Shown piece by piece: positions 1 through 7,855 of a stretch of DNA of 64,000 bases; position 1 is the stretch's first letter, and each line of letters opens with the position of its first letter. Both the position numbers and the translations under genes were made by a program. A model generated the notes under the pieces. The model was not told the origin of the DNA, ran no database searches, and worked only from the letters and a program-made list of their open reading frames with translations. Source of the stretch: Catelliglobosispora koreensis DSM 44566 (GTDB lineage Bacteria; Actinomycetota; Actinomycetes; Mycobacteriales; Micromonosporaceae); the NCBI RefSeq assembly GCF_000379685.1, contig NZ_KB903254.1:124001-188000 (forward strand). Reading direction: 5' to 3'.

Positions 1-935
1 ACCGCCTGGATCGTCGCGTAGTCCACTGTGGACTCGTCGTATCCGGTGGTGTCATAGGCGACCGCGCCACGGTTGGCTTCGGGCTTGTCGCAGCCCACCT
101 GGAGCGTCTTGAGGAATGCGAGCGCTTTGCCCGCCTCGGTGTCTTTGCCGGCGGCCTTGAGGGCGAGCACGGCCATGGCGGTGTTGTTGGCGTTTTCGAC
201 ACCGGCCCAGTCATCGGCGAACGCGCCGTTGGCTTTCTGCTTCGCGACGATCCAGGCGGTGGCCTTGGCCAGCGCGGTGTCCTCGCCGACGACGGCAAGT
301 GCTTGCATGGCAAGGGTTGTCGAGTCCGAGTCACCGGCGCACGTTGGCAGGCCGAAGGCGAACGGGAAGCTGCCGTCCGGGCACTGCGCGTCGAGGAGGT
401 ACTTCACGGCGTTAGCGGATGCTCCAGCGGGCAGCCGCTCCAGCGCGATGATCGCCAGCGATTGGTTGAACGGGCTCGCGCTGTCGGTGCCGGAAGTCTT
501 GTCAGCGAAGCGCCCGTTGGCATCTTCGCGTGCGGTCAGCCGGGCGACGAGGTCAACACCGTTGAAGTTGGCCGGGTCGGCGCCGTTGACGTCGGCGGCG
601 AGGATCAGCTTGGCGTAGCGGCCCGCGATGGAGCGGTCCGTTCCGTTGCCGGCGTAGGCTTCGAGACGGTCCGTTTGCGACAGCCACGTGATCGCTTTGC
701 CCGCAGTGGTTTTCGCGACTCCGGCGGCGGCGAACGACAAGGTTGAGTCAAGGGTCAGGCCGTAAGCCCAGGCGTCGCCGAACGGGGAGACGAAGTGATC
801 GCCGTCGGCGAGCCGTCCGGCGAGCCAGCCCGCGGCGGCGTCAGCGGGATCGGTCGTTGGTGCGGCTGCGGCAGCGGGGGTGCCCAAGAAGGTGAAGGAT
901 GCGGCCAGCGTTAACGCGGCCAAGCGCTTGAGCAT
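1..935 (-). CDS. Secreted alpha/alpha-toroid (prenyltransferase/squalene-cyclase repeat) protein, partial
   Basis: This reading frame opens at an ATG (935-933) preceded by GAAAGG and runs off the left edge, so the C-terminus is missing. The product begins MLKRLAAL with a hydrophobic signal peptide ending near an AAAAA-P stretch, so it is exported. The rest is built of repeats such as YLLDAQCPDGSF, AWIVAKQKANGAF and AFLKTLQVGC, which are the helical repeats of the prenyltransferase/squalene-cyclase toroid. The same fold is used by intrinsic-factor-like cobalamin binders. A cobalamin riboswitch lies directly upstream, so I infer that this is a surface corrinoid-binding or uptake accessory protein, not a terpene cyclase. 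I did not see the DxDD or QW signatures of a cyclase in the visible part. The fold is fairly sure; the function is inferred from context. Confidence 0.8.
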   Translation of the reverse strand, partial: MLKRLAALTLAASFTFLGTPAAAAAPTTDPADAAAGWLAGRLADGDHFVSPFGDAWAYGLTLDSTLSFAAAGVAKTTAGKAITWLSQTDRLEAYAGNGTDRSIAGRYAKLILAADVNGADPANFNGVDLVARLTAREDANGRFADKTSGTDSASPFNQSLAIIALERLPAGASANAVKYLLDAQCPDGSFPFAFGLPTCAGDSDSTTLAMQALAVVGEDTALAKATAWIVAKQKANGAFADDWAGVENANNTAMAVLALKAAGKDTEAGKALAFLKTLQVGCDKPEANRGAVAYDTTGYDESTVDYATIQA

Positions 936-959
936 GAGGGGTCACGCCTTTCGGACGGG

Positions 960-1125
960 CCTCAGCACAGATCCCGGGCGTGCCCGGGCTCCATCCCGCA
1001 GACCACGACGGGAACAGGGAGCAGGCTTGACCAGGTGGCTATCGGGCTTGCCGCTATCGAATAGCGGCCTACCGTTGCGGGTCAGCGCCGGACTTGGACC
1101 GGCTTCCCCACGTGGGCAAGCTATG
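960..1125 (-). promoter_or_regulatory. Cobalamin (AdoCbl) riboswitch with expression-platform hairpin
   Basis: Read on the minus strand, 1109-1072 carries the conserved aptamer core GGGGAAGCCGGT, then AAGTCCGGCGCTGACC, then CCCGCAACGG. A hairpin follows (GCCGCTA/TAGCGGC), then AGCCACCTGGTCAAGCCTGC at 1040-1021, which resembles the B12 box. Closer to the start codon (935) there is a perfect CCCGGGC/GCCCGGG inverted repeat at 973-988, a likely part of the OFF-state expression platform. In this family B12 binding normally shuts off the downstream gene. The 5' part of the aptamer overlaps the 3' end of the upstream phosphatase gene. Confidence 0.85.
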
Positions 1126-1749
1126 GAGTTGTCGCCGCACAGTCTTGGCGCGGTAACCCACTGCTGTCAACTCGATCGGGTGTGACCTGCACACCACTGA
1201 CACGACCGCGATGGCCAGCAACAGCCCGCCAATCACGTCCGTCGCCCAGTGCACACCGACCGCCACCCGCGTCGTGCCAACGATGGCTGGCCAGGCAATC
1301 AACGCCAGCAAGACAGATCTACGACTCTCGATGGCAAGCAACGCGATCACGGCGGCGGCGGTGGCGGAATAGGCGGTGTGACCGGACGGATATGAGTAGC
1401 CGAACGCGGCCATCAGCCCACCCTCTGGCCGCTCACGTTCCAGTTGCCAGACCACGGCCCAGCGAAACAGCGCCACCGCAAGGAAAGTGCCCGCGACGAA
1501 CCGCGCGGCCTCCCACTCCCGCCAGCGCATTAAGACCACCACCAGGCTGATCGCCAAGAGCAAAATCACGACCGGGTCTCCCGCGTACGTGATGAATTCG
1601 GCCACGGATAGGTCAGGAATCTGAGCGTGCAGCCAGGCGTCGAGCCCTAACGTCGACTCACGCCACACGGCGAGGGTCAGCAGGAGCCACAGCGCGCCCG
1701 CGGTGATGGCGGGCCAGCTGGCGGCGTGGCGGTGAACGTTTAGGGGCAT
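1069..1749 (-). CDS. PAP2-superfamily membrane phosphatase
   Basis: The 226-residue product has several membrane helices and the three-part PAP2 phosphatase signature: an ERERP segment, YPSGHTAYS, and TRVAVGVHWATD. The two histidines and the arginine form the active site of lipid phosphatases that act on undecaprenyl pyrophosphate, phosphatidic acid or similar phosphomonoesters at the outer face of the membrane. The ATG start has AAAGGA five bases upstream. The gene diverges from the lipase gene with only 20 bp between the start codons. Its last 15 or so codons lie inside the cobalamin riboswitch of the next gene, so the C-terminal tail (ending ADPQR) is shaped by RNA structure and is probably dispensable. 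Confidence 0.85.
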   Translation of the reverse strand: MPLNVHRHAASWPAITAGALWLLLTLAVWRESTLGLDAWLHAQIPDLSVAEFITYAGDPVVILLLAISLVVVLMRWREWEAARFVAGTFLAVALFRWAVVWQLERERPEGGLMAAFGYSYPSGHTAYSATAAAVIALLAIESRRSVLLALIAWPAIVGTTRVAVGVHWATDVIGGLLLAIAVVSVVCRSHPIELTAVGYRAKTVRRQLHSLPTWGSRSKSGADPQR

Positions 1750-1769
1750 ATGTCCTTTATAGATCGTTC

Positions 1770-2600
1770 ATGAAACTTTGCAAGACCATCGTGGCTGTGC
1801 TCGTCACCCTGGCCATTCTGCCCGCGACTGCGGCCGTCGCCAATCCCGCGGACTCAGCCGGGCAGCGTGCCCCTGAGCGGATCGTCGCCGCGATCGAAGA
1901 CTGGGACTGCGCTGGCGGGTCGCCCATCGTGCTCACCCACGGCACCGGCGGCAACGCGCAGACCTGGGCACCTCTCGTGCCGTTCCTGCGTCAAGCGGGC
2001 TATTGCGTGTTCGCGCCCAACTACGGCGACGGTGGATTCGGGTTCGCGGGGATCTTCGCCACGGCCCGGGTGCGGGAAAGCGCCCAGTTCCTGGCCAGTT
2101 ACGTCGATGAGGTGCTCGAGGCGACGGGAGCCCGCAAAGTGCGCATCGTCGGGCACAGCCAGGGCGGCATGATGCCCCGTTACTACCTGCGTTACCTGGG
2201 TGGTGCGGCCAAGGTCGAAGAACTCATCGGCATCGCACCGTCCAATCACGGCACCACGACACCGCTCGCCCCGATCGCCGCCGTATTGTGCCCGGCCTGT
2301 GCCGACCAGATCGCCGGATCACCGTTCATGCGGGAACTGAACGCTGACGGGCGCGACACCGAACCAGGCGTCGACTACACCGTCATCGCGACCGCCCTCG
2401 ACGAGGTCGTGATCCCTTATGAGAGCCAGTTCCTTGACGGGGCAACGAATATCGTCGTGCAGGAGGCGTGCCCACTGAACCTCGCCGAGCACGGCACCCT
2501 GATCACCGACCCCGTGACGTGGCAATGGGTGCTGCACGCCCTGACCACCGACGGAGCAGCCTCACCAGCTTTCCGCCCGGCCTGCCTCCTCAGGGCCTGA
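1770..2600 (+). CDS. Secreted triacylglycerol lipase / alpha-beta hydrolase
   Basis: The 276-residue product starts with a clear signal peptide (cleavage near AVA-N at 23-25). It then has the alpha/beta-hydrolase oxyanion segment LTHGTGGNAQTW and the nucleophile elbow VGHSQGG, with Ser-130 as nucleophile. The acid is probably in TALDEVV and the histidine in AEHGTL. The layout matches secreted bacterial lipases of the LipA/EstA type, which hydrolyse acylglycerols outside the cell. No Shine-Dalgarno sequence precedes the ATG, so the message may be leaderless. The gene diverges from the PAP2 gene and its stop overlaps the convergent membrane-protein gene by 11 bp. Confidence 0.82.
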   Translation: MKLCKTIVAVLVTLAILPATAAVANPADSAGQRAPERIVAAIEDWDCAGGSPIVLTHGTGGNAQTWAPLVPFLRQAGYCVFAPNYGDGGFGFAGIFATARVRESAQFLASYVDEVLEATGARKVRIVGHSQGGMMPRYYLRYLGGAAKVEELIGIAPSNHGTTTPLAPIAAVLCPACADQIAGSPFMRELNADGRDTEPGVDYTVIATALDEVVIPYESQFLDGATNIVVQEACPLNLAEHGTLITDPVTWQWVLHALTTDGAASPAFRPACLLRA

Positions 2601-3276
2601 CGATGATCTCAGAACGCAACGCGCGCATGAACGTCGCGCTGTCCTCTTTGGACCGCCCACCGTAGAAGATGCCGATGCCCATGCTGCCGTGATCGATCCA
2701 GGCGCACATGACGACCGGCTTACCTTGGTCGTCTTTTCCTTTGCCGCACTTGAGTAATCCGCCGAGACTGCCGGGCGGGAACGTGCTGACGTCCCAGATG
2801 TTCTCGCCCGCGCCCTGGATGACGTCTTTGAGCGTCTTCTCCGGGTCCCAGATCAGGCCCGTCCCGCCGAAGGCGACCACGCCTTTGTCCTTGCTGGACG
2901 GATCCTGGAACACGTTGACGAAACTGCCATCGATGAATTCACTAGCCCGCAGCCGGTAGTTGGCTTCAGCCGTGATCAGCTTGACGAGCGCGTTGTCGTC
3001 TCGTTTGAGCCCGCCGACTTCCGCCGGGGTCGCGGCGATCGTCGACGGCCACTCCCCGAACACCGGCGCGACCACGGCTCCGCAGATGCCACAGCACAGC
3101 ACCATGAGTACCCCCATGATGCCCAGGACCCACGGCCAGCGCCGTTTGCGGGCCACCTCGACGAAGATGACCTGCGGTCCCGTGCTCTGGGTGAAAGCCG
3201 GGTCGTAGCCTGGCACGGCAGCGCGCCCTTCCCACGGGTCGGACGCGGGTGGCAGCGGCTTGGTGGGGTCGGGCAC
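2590..3276 (-). CDS. Single-pass membrane protein, unknown function
   Basis: The product has 228 residues. A proline-rich cytoplasmic N-terminus (about 1-45, with RKRRW just before the membrane) is followed by one hydrophobic helix with a CCGICG cluster, then an extracytoplasmic domain of about 150 residues. The architecture is common among actinobacterial proteins with no assigned function. The outer domain has cysteines near LLKCGKG and VMCAW that could pair. The gene is followed on the same strand by nothing (convergent lipase), and sits 9 bp downstream of the cupin gene, so the two may be co-transcribed. I do not recognise a named family. Confidence 0.7.
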   Translation of the reverse strand: MPDPTKPLPPASDPWEGRAAVPGYDPAFTQSTGPQVIFVEVARKRRWPWVLGIMGVLMVLCCGICGAVVAPVFGEWPSTIAATPAEVGGLKRDDNALVKLITAEANYRLRASEFIDGSFVNVFQDPSSKDKGVVAFGGTGLIWDPEKTLKDVIQGAGENIWDVSTFPPGSLGGLLKCGKGKDDQGKPVVMCAWIDHGSMGIGIFYGGRSKEDSATFMRALRSEIIVRP

Positions 3277-3285
3277 GGCCGTAAT

Positions 3286-3738
3286 TTACAGCGTTCTGCT
3301 CTGAAATCTAGCCCTGAGCCGGGCCATATCGTCCGGTCCTGGCATCTGCCCTGCGAGCACCATTTCGTGCAGCTCGCGGAAATACTGCTCGTATCCGCCG
3401 GGCCGGAACAGCCCCACGATCACGGCTTCCTCGGCGGAGTCGTTACGGAATCCGTGCACTGTTCCCGGCGGCACTGACACTGTCCCGCCAGCGCCGACCG
3501 CCTCGCTCACCAGATTTCCCTCGGCAAGCAGATCGAAGGTGATCTCACCAGAAACGATGACAAAGTCCTCACTGTGGCCATCGTGAATGTGCGGTGTCGC
3601 CCCAAGCGAATTCGGCGGCAAATGGAATTCCATTATGGACAGTTGCCCCGCCGTATCCTCGCTACGTAACCGGATTAGCCCTGTCGCCGCCCCGATGTTC
3701 AGCCGTTCCACCGGCCCCGCGTGCACAATCGCCGTCAT
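3286..3738 (-). CDS. Cupin-domain protein
   Basis: The 150-residue product is a single small beta-barrel cupin. The first motif is seen in TPHIHDGHSEDFVIVSGEI, which supplies two or three histidines and a glutamate/aspartate, and the second in VPPGTVHGFRN, which supplies the last histidine, so a metal site is intact. Small stand-alone cupins of this kind bind a divalent metal and act as dioxygenases, isomerases or ligand sensors; the substrate cannot be told from sequence. It is the first gene of a probable two-gene transcript with the membrane protein downstream. Confidence 0.75.
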   Translation of the reverse strand: MTAIVHAGPVERLNIGAATGLIRLRSEDTAGQLSIMEFHLPPNSLGATPHIHDGHSEDFVIVSGEITFDLLAEGNLVSEAVGAGGTVSVPPGTVHGFRNDSAEEAVIVGLFRPGGYEQYFRELHEMVLAGQMPGPDDMARLRARFQSRTL

Positions 3739-3786
3739 TCCCCGACCCTACCGGCCACCGGAAAGTGGGAGATCCGATACCGTGGT

Positions 3787-3800
3787 AGGTCAATTGACCT
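3787..3800. promoter_or_regulatory. Perfect 14-bp palindrome in divergent promoter region
   Basis: AGGTCAATTGACCT is a perfect palindrome between the divergent cupin gene and the CorC/HlyC gene, ending 20 bp before the latter's GTG start and just upstream of its AGGAG ribosome binding site (3806-3810). This position suits a repressor operator, but no regulator gene lies next to it. Confidence 0.45.
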
Positions 3801-3819
3801 GACTTAGGAGTGAACGCCT

Positions 3820-5097
3820 GTGGGCGGCTACGGCACCCAGATTCTGCTGGTGCTTGTTCTCATGTTGATCAACGGGGCGCTGTCGGGCAGTGAGATGGCC
3901 CTGATTTCTCTGCGGGAGTCGCAGATTCAGCGCCTCGAGCGAACGTCGCGGGGCGGCAAGACCCTGGCCAGACTGTCGCGCGACCCGAACCGCTTTCTGG
4001 CCACGATTCAGATCGGCATCACGCTCGCTGGCTTCCTGGCGTCAGCCTTCGCGGCGACGTCGCTAGCCAAACCGCTCGTCAGCCCGCTGTCGTTTCTGGG
4101 CACTGCGGCCGAGCCGGTCGCGATCGTCATCGTCACGCTGATCCTGACCTTCATCACGCTGGTGATCGGTGAGCTGGCGCCCAAGCGGATCGCGATGCAG
4201 CGGGCGGAAGGCTGGGCGCTGATGGCGGCCCGTCCTCTGGACTGGCTGGCGACCGCGTCACGGCCCTTCGTGTGGCTGCTTGGCAAGTCGACCGACATGG
4301 TGGTGCGCATCGCCGGTGTTGACCCGCGTGCGGGACGTGAGGAGATCTCGGCTGAGGAGATCCGGGAACTCGTTGTGGCGCAACGAGGTTTCACCGCGCA
4401 GCAGCGCGAGATCATTTCAGGTGCCTTCGACATCGCCAAGCGCGATATCAGGGACATTCTGGTACCACGTCAGCAGGTCACCACGCTCGCCGAGAATCTG
4501 TCCACACAGGACGCGCTGACCGTGCTCGCCGAGTCTGGCCACACGCGTGCCCCGGTTGTCGGCCCGGCCGGGCTCGACGACGTGATCGGTGTCGTGCACT
4601 TGCGCGATCTGCTCGGTCACGACGGCACCGCGGGCGAACGCGCACGCGAGCCGTTGTTCCTGCCCGAGACGCTCTCCGTTTCCGACGCGATGCGCCAGTT
4701 GCGCCATCAGCATGAGCAGTTCGCTCTTGTGGTTGACGAGCGCGGCGGCATCGACGGGATCGTCACGATGGAAGACCTCGTCGAAGAGGTCGTTGGCGAG
4801 ATCTATGACGAGACGGACCGTGACGTGGTCCAGGTCGTTCGCGAGGCGGATGGCGCGATCGTGGTTCAGGGTTCCTTTCCGCTGCACGACCTTCCTGACG
4901 TCGACATCGACACCGACCGGCTGGGCGAGACCGACTACACGACGGTGGCAGGGCTCATCCTCGACCGGCTGGGCCGCATTCCGACCGCGGCCGGCGACAC
5001 CGTCAAAGCACCAGGGTTCACCGCCGAGGTCGTTGAAGTGACCGGCCGGGCGATCACGAAGGTCCGGCTGCGCCGGGTCAAGAGGACCGACGACTAA
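3820..5097 (+). CDS. CorC/HlyC-family (CNNM-like) membrane transporter
   Basis: The 425-residue product has the three blocks of this family. An N-terminal DUF21 membrane domain (about 1-190) includes LINGALSGSEMALISL and GELAPKRIAMQRA. A pair of CBS domains follows (about 205-330; IRDILVPRQQ and VVDERGGIDGIVTMEDLVEE), then a C-terminal CorC/HlyC transporter-associated domain (about 345-420). Relatives export or adjust magnesium or other divalent cations, with the CBS pair sensing adenine nucleotide. The old name haemolysin is misleading. The GTG start is supported by AGGAG nine bases upstream. The gene is monocistronic or followed by the small secreted protein. Confidence 0.9.
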   Translation: MGGYGTQILLVLVLMLINGALSGSEMALISLRESQIQRLERTSRGGKTLARLSRDPNRFLATIQIGITLAGFLASAFAATSLAKPLVSPLSFLGTAAEPVAIVIVTLILTFITLVIGELAPKRIAMQRAEGWALMAARPLDWLATASRPFVWLLGKSTDMVVRIAGVDPRAGREEISAEEIRELVVAQRGFTAQQREIISGAFDIAKRDIRDILVPRQQVTTLAENLSTQDALTVLAESGHTRAPVVGPAGLDDVIGVVHLRDLLGHDGTAGERAREPLFLPETLSVSDAMRQLRHQHEQFALVVDERGGIDGIVTMEDLVEEVVGEIYDETDRDVVQVVREADGAIVVQGSFPLHDLPDVDIDTDRLGETDYTTVAGLILDRLGRIPTAAGDTVKAPGFTAEVVEVTGRAITKVRLRRVKRTDD

Positions 5098-5131
5098 ACC
5101 TCACTTTTGTCTAAATGAGAGAAAGAGTAGG

Positions 5132-5158
5132 CTCCGCTCAGCAAAAGTCTGAGCGGAG
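5132..5158 (+). promoter_or_regulatory. Inverted repeat that includes a ribosome binding site
   Basis: CTCCGCTCAG (5132-5141) and CTGAGCGGAG (5149-5158) form a perfect 10-bp stem with a 7-base loop. The 3' arm contains the GGAGG ribosome binding site (5155-5159) of the gene starting at 5166. The hairpin could therefore mask translation initiation, or serve as a terminator for the preceding gene; no U-tract follows. Confidence 0.6.
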
Positions 5159-5165
5159 GTCGTCG

Positions 5166-5807
5166 ATGTCCCGGAAGACCGGCAAGCCTGTGTCCCAGCC
5201 CGCGGCGGACCGCCGTGTTCTGAGCATCGTTGGGGTGATCGCGGTGGCGGTCGCGCTCGGTGTCGGGGCCGGCCTGCTCGTGGCCAGCCCCGGCAGCAGC
5301 GAACCGCCCGCTGTCGCGGCGCTACGCGCCGAAGAGGCCAAACGCGACGTCACCCAGATCACCGAGTTGACCAAGATGACCCGCAACACCAAAGCCGTGC
5401 TGCAGCCGGTCCTAACGGGACTGAGCTCAGGCACGACCGCGACCGCCGATCAGGTGACCGCGTGGAAAGCCGTTATGGCGCAAGAGACCCAGCGCTACGC
5501 CGTGACCGTGTCCGGAATGACCGGCACGAATGTCGCTCGCGGGGCGTTTCGCAACGCGGTGGAGATGCTGTCGTCCGCCGTGGACACCTACGCGCTCGCG
5601 CTGTCGGCTCCGGCAGGCACCCAGCAGCAGGCGGCGCTGGAGCTAGCGGCCCGCCAGCGCAAGCTCGCCGTCTCGACCTGGTCGGTGGCGGCGACACAGC
5701 TCGATCAGCTGAACAACGACGCGGGCAACGGGCACCAGCACGTCTACCTGACGGACAGTGCCGAGGGCGGTGCCATGACCCCGGACGGTACGCCCGAGGG
5801 GAAATAA
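5166..5807 (+). CDS. Membrane-anchored extracytoplasmic protein, unknown function
   Basis: I place the start at ATG 5166, which has GGAGG seven bases upstream; an earlier in-frame ATG at 5115 has no such site and would run through a hairpin. The 213-residue product has a short basic N-terminus, one membrane helix (LSIVGVIAVAVALGVGAGLL) and an alanine/threonine-rich, probably helical outer domain of about 150 residues. It ends in a hydrophilic tail with GNGHQHVYL. No family is recognised. The outer region looks like a helical bundle, comparable in style to lipoprotein-like four-helix proteins, but this is an impression only. Confidence 0.65.
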   Translation: MSRKTGKPVSQPAADRRVLSIVGVIAVAVALGVGAGLLVASPGSSEPPAVAALRAEEAKRDVTQITELTKMTRNTKAVLQPVLTGLSSGTTATADQVTAWKAVMAQETQRYAVTVSGMTGTNVARGAFRNAVEMLSSAVDTYALALSAPAGTQQQAALELAARQRKLAVSTWSVAATQLDQLNNDAGNGHQHVYLTDSAEGGAMTPDGTPEGK

Positions 5808-5810
5808 GAG

Positions 5811-6647
5811 CTAAGCCCGGATGGGATCGCGGAACCCCCGCAGCTCAAGTTCCTGCCCGGCGACAGTGATGCCTGTTATCTGGTACGCGAATCCGTCCTG
5901 CGTGATCTCAACCGTCGCCGCGTGCCGCTTGTCGCGGTCGCTGAACGTGACGTGATGTGTCCCGGCGAGGGTGCCCATCACTGTCGCCTTCACGGTGATG
6001 CCATCGGCCGCGAGCACGTCTTTGTAAAGCGTGAACCCGACCGTGATCAGGTGGGTCTCGTGCGTCAGCATGATCCGCGCGACCGTCACGCACGTCATCG
6101 ACCCCTTGAGGTCATAGGTGAGGTCCGCCGACCACGACGCCTCGCCGGGCTTTTCCGCCGGCGGCTGGGCTGACGTGCCAAGTGCGACGTCCAGAAGCCG
6201 TTCCGCTGGCGGCTTTTCCGGGCTCCGTGCCTCCGCCGCCGCCAAGGGAGTGAGCGGCCCGGCCGCGGCCGGCATGGCGGCGCGCAACTGGGCGATAAAG
6301 CCTTGCGACGGCAGCTTTCCGCCCGTGACGTCCTCGTGCTGCAAGTGCCCGAGGACAAAGAAACCCTTGCCCTCCAACAGCAACGGGAAGATCGGTTTGC
6401 GGTGCTGCTCCGCGTGTGTGATCTCCCGCGAGACCCACGTCGAGGTGCTGGCCTGTGTCGTCATGACAACGACGAACGCCGCACAGGACTCGATGCGTTC
6501 CTGGATTACATCGGCCCAGTGTCCACCCGCGACGATGGCCGCGTCATACCAGACGTCGAAACCAGCGCCGGCCAGGAACGCTGCGAGACGGTCGGCATAG
6601 GCCTTGTCCGCGCTGTGCGAGTAGCTAATGAAGACATGCTGCGCCAC
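5811..6647 (-). CDS. TIR-domain protein with unassigned C-terminal domain
   Basis: I take the GTG at 6647 as start because the product then begins MAQHVFISYSHS, the usual opening of a bacterial TIR domain; longer versions from GTG 6656 or 6722 are possible. Residues 1-115 carry the TIR box (FISYSH), a WYD motif and WVSREITHAEQ. The glutamate in SRE (about residue 75) aligns with the catalytic glutamate of NAD-cleaving TIR domains such as SARM1 (WVHKE), so NADase activity is plausible. A linker rich in proline and alanine leads to a beta-rich domain of about 110 residues with no family I know. TIR proteins signal in antiphage defence, but no other defence gene is adjacent. The gene is convergent with the one ending at 5807. 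Confidence 0.78.
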   Translation of the reverse strand: MAQHVFISYSHSADKAYADRLAAFLAGAGFDVWYDAAIVAGGHWADVIQERIESCAAFVVVMTTQASTSTWVSREITHAEQHRKPIFPLLLEGKGFFVLGHLQHEDVTGGKLPSQGFIAQLRAAMPAAAGPLTPLAAAEARSPEKPPAERLLDVALGTSAQPPAEKPGEASWSADLTYDLKGSMTCVTVARIMLTHETHLITVGFTLYKDVLAADGITVKATVMGTLAGTHHVTFSDRDKRHAATVEITQDGFAYQITGITVAGQELELRGFRDPIRA

Positions 6648-6769
6648 GGCCCACACCGTATCGTGAGGTCGACTGTCGCTTGTGGACAAGATTCCAAGAT
6701 CTGACAGTATCCCCCGCCGCACACGCCTGGCCAGGGTAGGAGCAGACTGGTGCCTGGAGGTGCCGTGAG

Positions 6770-7855
6770 ATGACGACGCAGGAGTTCAGCCAGCCCGGCC
6801 GGCTCGCTCAAGACGGCGAGGGCATCAGCCTGGAAGAGCTGGCGCTCGCCGCCCGTAATCACGGGATGCCGCTGGAGGCACTGCGCTATGACGTGACGCC
6901 CGCGGGACTGCATTACCTGCTCATCCACTACGACATTCCCGACCTCAATCCCGAGACCTTCCAGCTGACGGTCAACGGCACTAGCACCGTCACCTTCACG
7001 CTCGATGAGCTGCGGGCGATGCCTTCGGCGACCGTTCGCGTGACGATGGAGTGCGCTGGCAACGGCCGCGCCCGGCTCCTGCCCCGGCCGGTTAGTCAGC
7101 CGTGGCTGGTGGAAGCCGTGGGGACCGCCGAGTGGACCGGCGTGCCGCTGCACGAAGTCCTGACCCGTGCCGGGATTGACCCGGCCGCGGTCGAGGTGGT
7201 CTTCACCGGCGCCGACCACGGCATCGAGCGTGGCGTCGAACAGGACTACCAGCGCAGCTTGCCTATGGCGGAGGCGATGCGTGCCGAGACGCTCCTGGCG
7301 TACCAGATGAATGGTCTTCCTTTGCTGCCACAGCATGGATTTCCGCTGCGGCTGGTGGTGCCGGGCTGGTATGGGATGGCGCACGTCAAGTGGCTCACGC
7401 GCATCGACTTCGTGGCCGAGCCGTTCCAGGGATTCCAGCAGGCGACGGCCTACCGGATCCGGCAAGAGCCCGGCGAGCAAGGAGAAGCGATCACCCGGAT
7501 CGCGCCGCGCGCGCTAATGGTGCCGCCGGGCTTTCCCGATTTCATGACGCGTACGCGCGTCGTGCGCCCCGGCCCGGTGGAGTTGACCGGCCGCGCCTGG
7601 TCTGGCCGCGCACCGCTCGAAGGAGTCGAAGTCAGCACCGGGCAGGACTGGCATGCCGCGATTCTAGAGGCGGACGCGGGGCATCAATGGGCCTGGCGCC
7701 GCTGGCGTTATATGTGGAACGCGGAGCCCGGCGAGTACACGCTGAAGGTTAGGGCCGTGACTCAAGACGGCGAGACGCAGACCGATGACACGTGGAACCG
7801 CGGTGGATTCACCAACAATGCGCCGCAAGAGGTTCGGGTCGTCTGCGTCGCCTGA
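6770..7855 (+). CDS. Sulfite-oxidase-family molybdopterin oxidoreductase
   Basis: The 361-residue product has the sulfite oxidase fold. The molybdopterin-binding domain (about 45-235) contains MECAGNGR, whose Cys-95 would ligate molybdenum, plus HGFPLRLVVPGWYG and VKWLTRI. A C-terminal Ig-like dimerisation domain (about 255-355) ends with WNRGGFTNNA. There is no signal peptide or Tat motif, so the enzyme is probably cytoplasmic, and there is no haem domain. The family oxidises sulfite or reduces sulfoxides; the substrate here is unknown. GGAGG eight bases before ATG 6770 supports the start. No molybdopterin biosynthesis gene lies nearby. Confidence 0.88.
   Translation: MTTQEFSQPGRLAQDGEGISLEELALAARNHGMPLEALRYDVTPAGLHYLLIHYDIPDLNPETFQLTVNGTSTVTFTLDELRAMPSATVRVTMECAGNGRARLLPRPVSQPWLVEAVGTAEWTGVPLHEVLTRAGIDPAAVEVVFTGADHGIERGVEQDYQRSLPMAEAMRAETLLAYQMNGLPLLPQHGFPLRLVVPGWYGMAHVKWLTRIDFVAEPFQGFQQATAYRIRQEPGEQGEAITRIAPRALMVPPGFPDFMTRTRVVRPGPVELTGRAWSGRAPLEGVEVSTGQDWHAAILEADAGHQWAWRRWRYMWNAEPGEYTLKVRAVTQDGETQTDDTWNRGGFTNNAPQEVRVVCVA

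Noticed and set aside
73-746. Plus-strand reading frames opposite the left-edge gene
   Set aside because: They mirror the strongly coding minus strand, where signal peptide, repeats and riboswitch all agree; their proteins are low-complexity.
5811-6647. Thoeris or CBASS locus around the TIR gene
   Set aside because: No ThsA-like, cyclase or SLOG partner is next to it; the neighbours are a molybdoenzyme and a surface protein.
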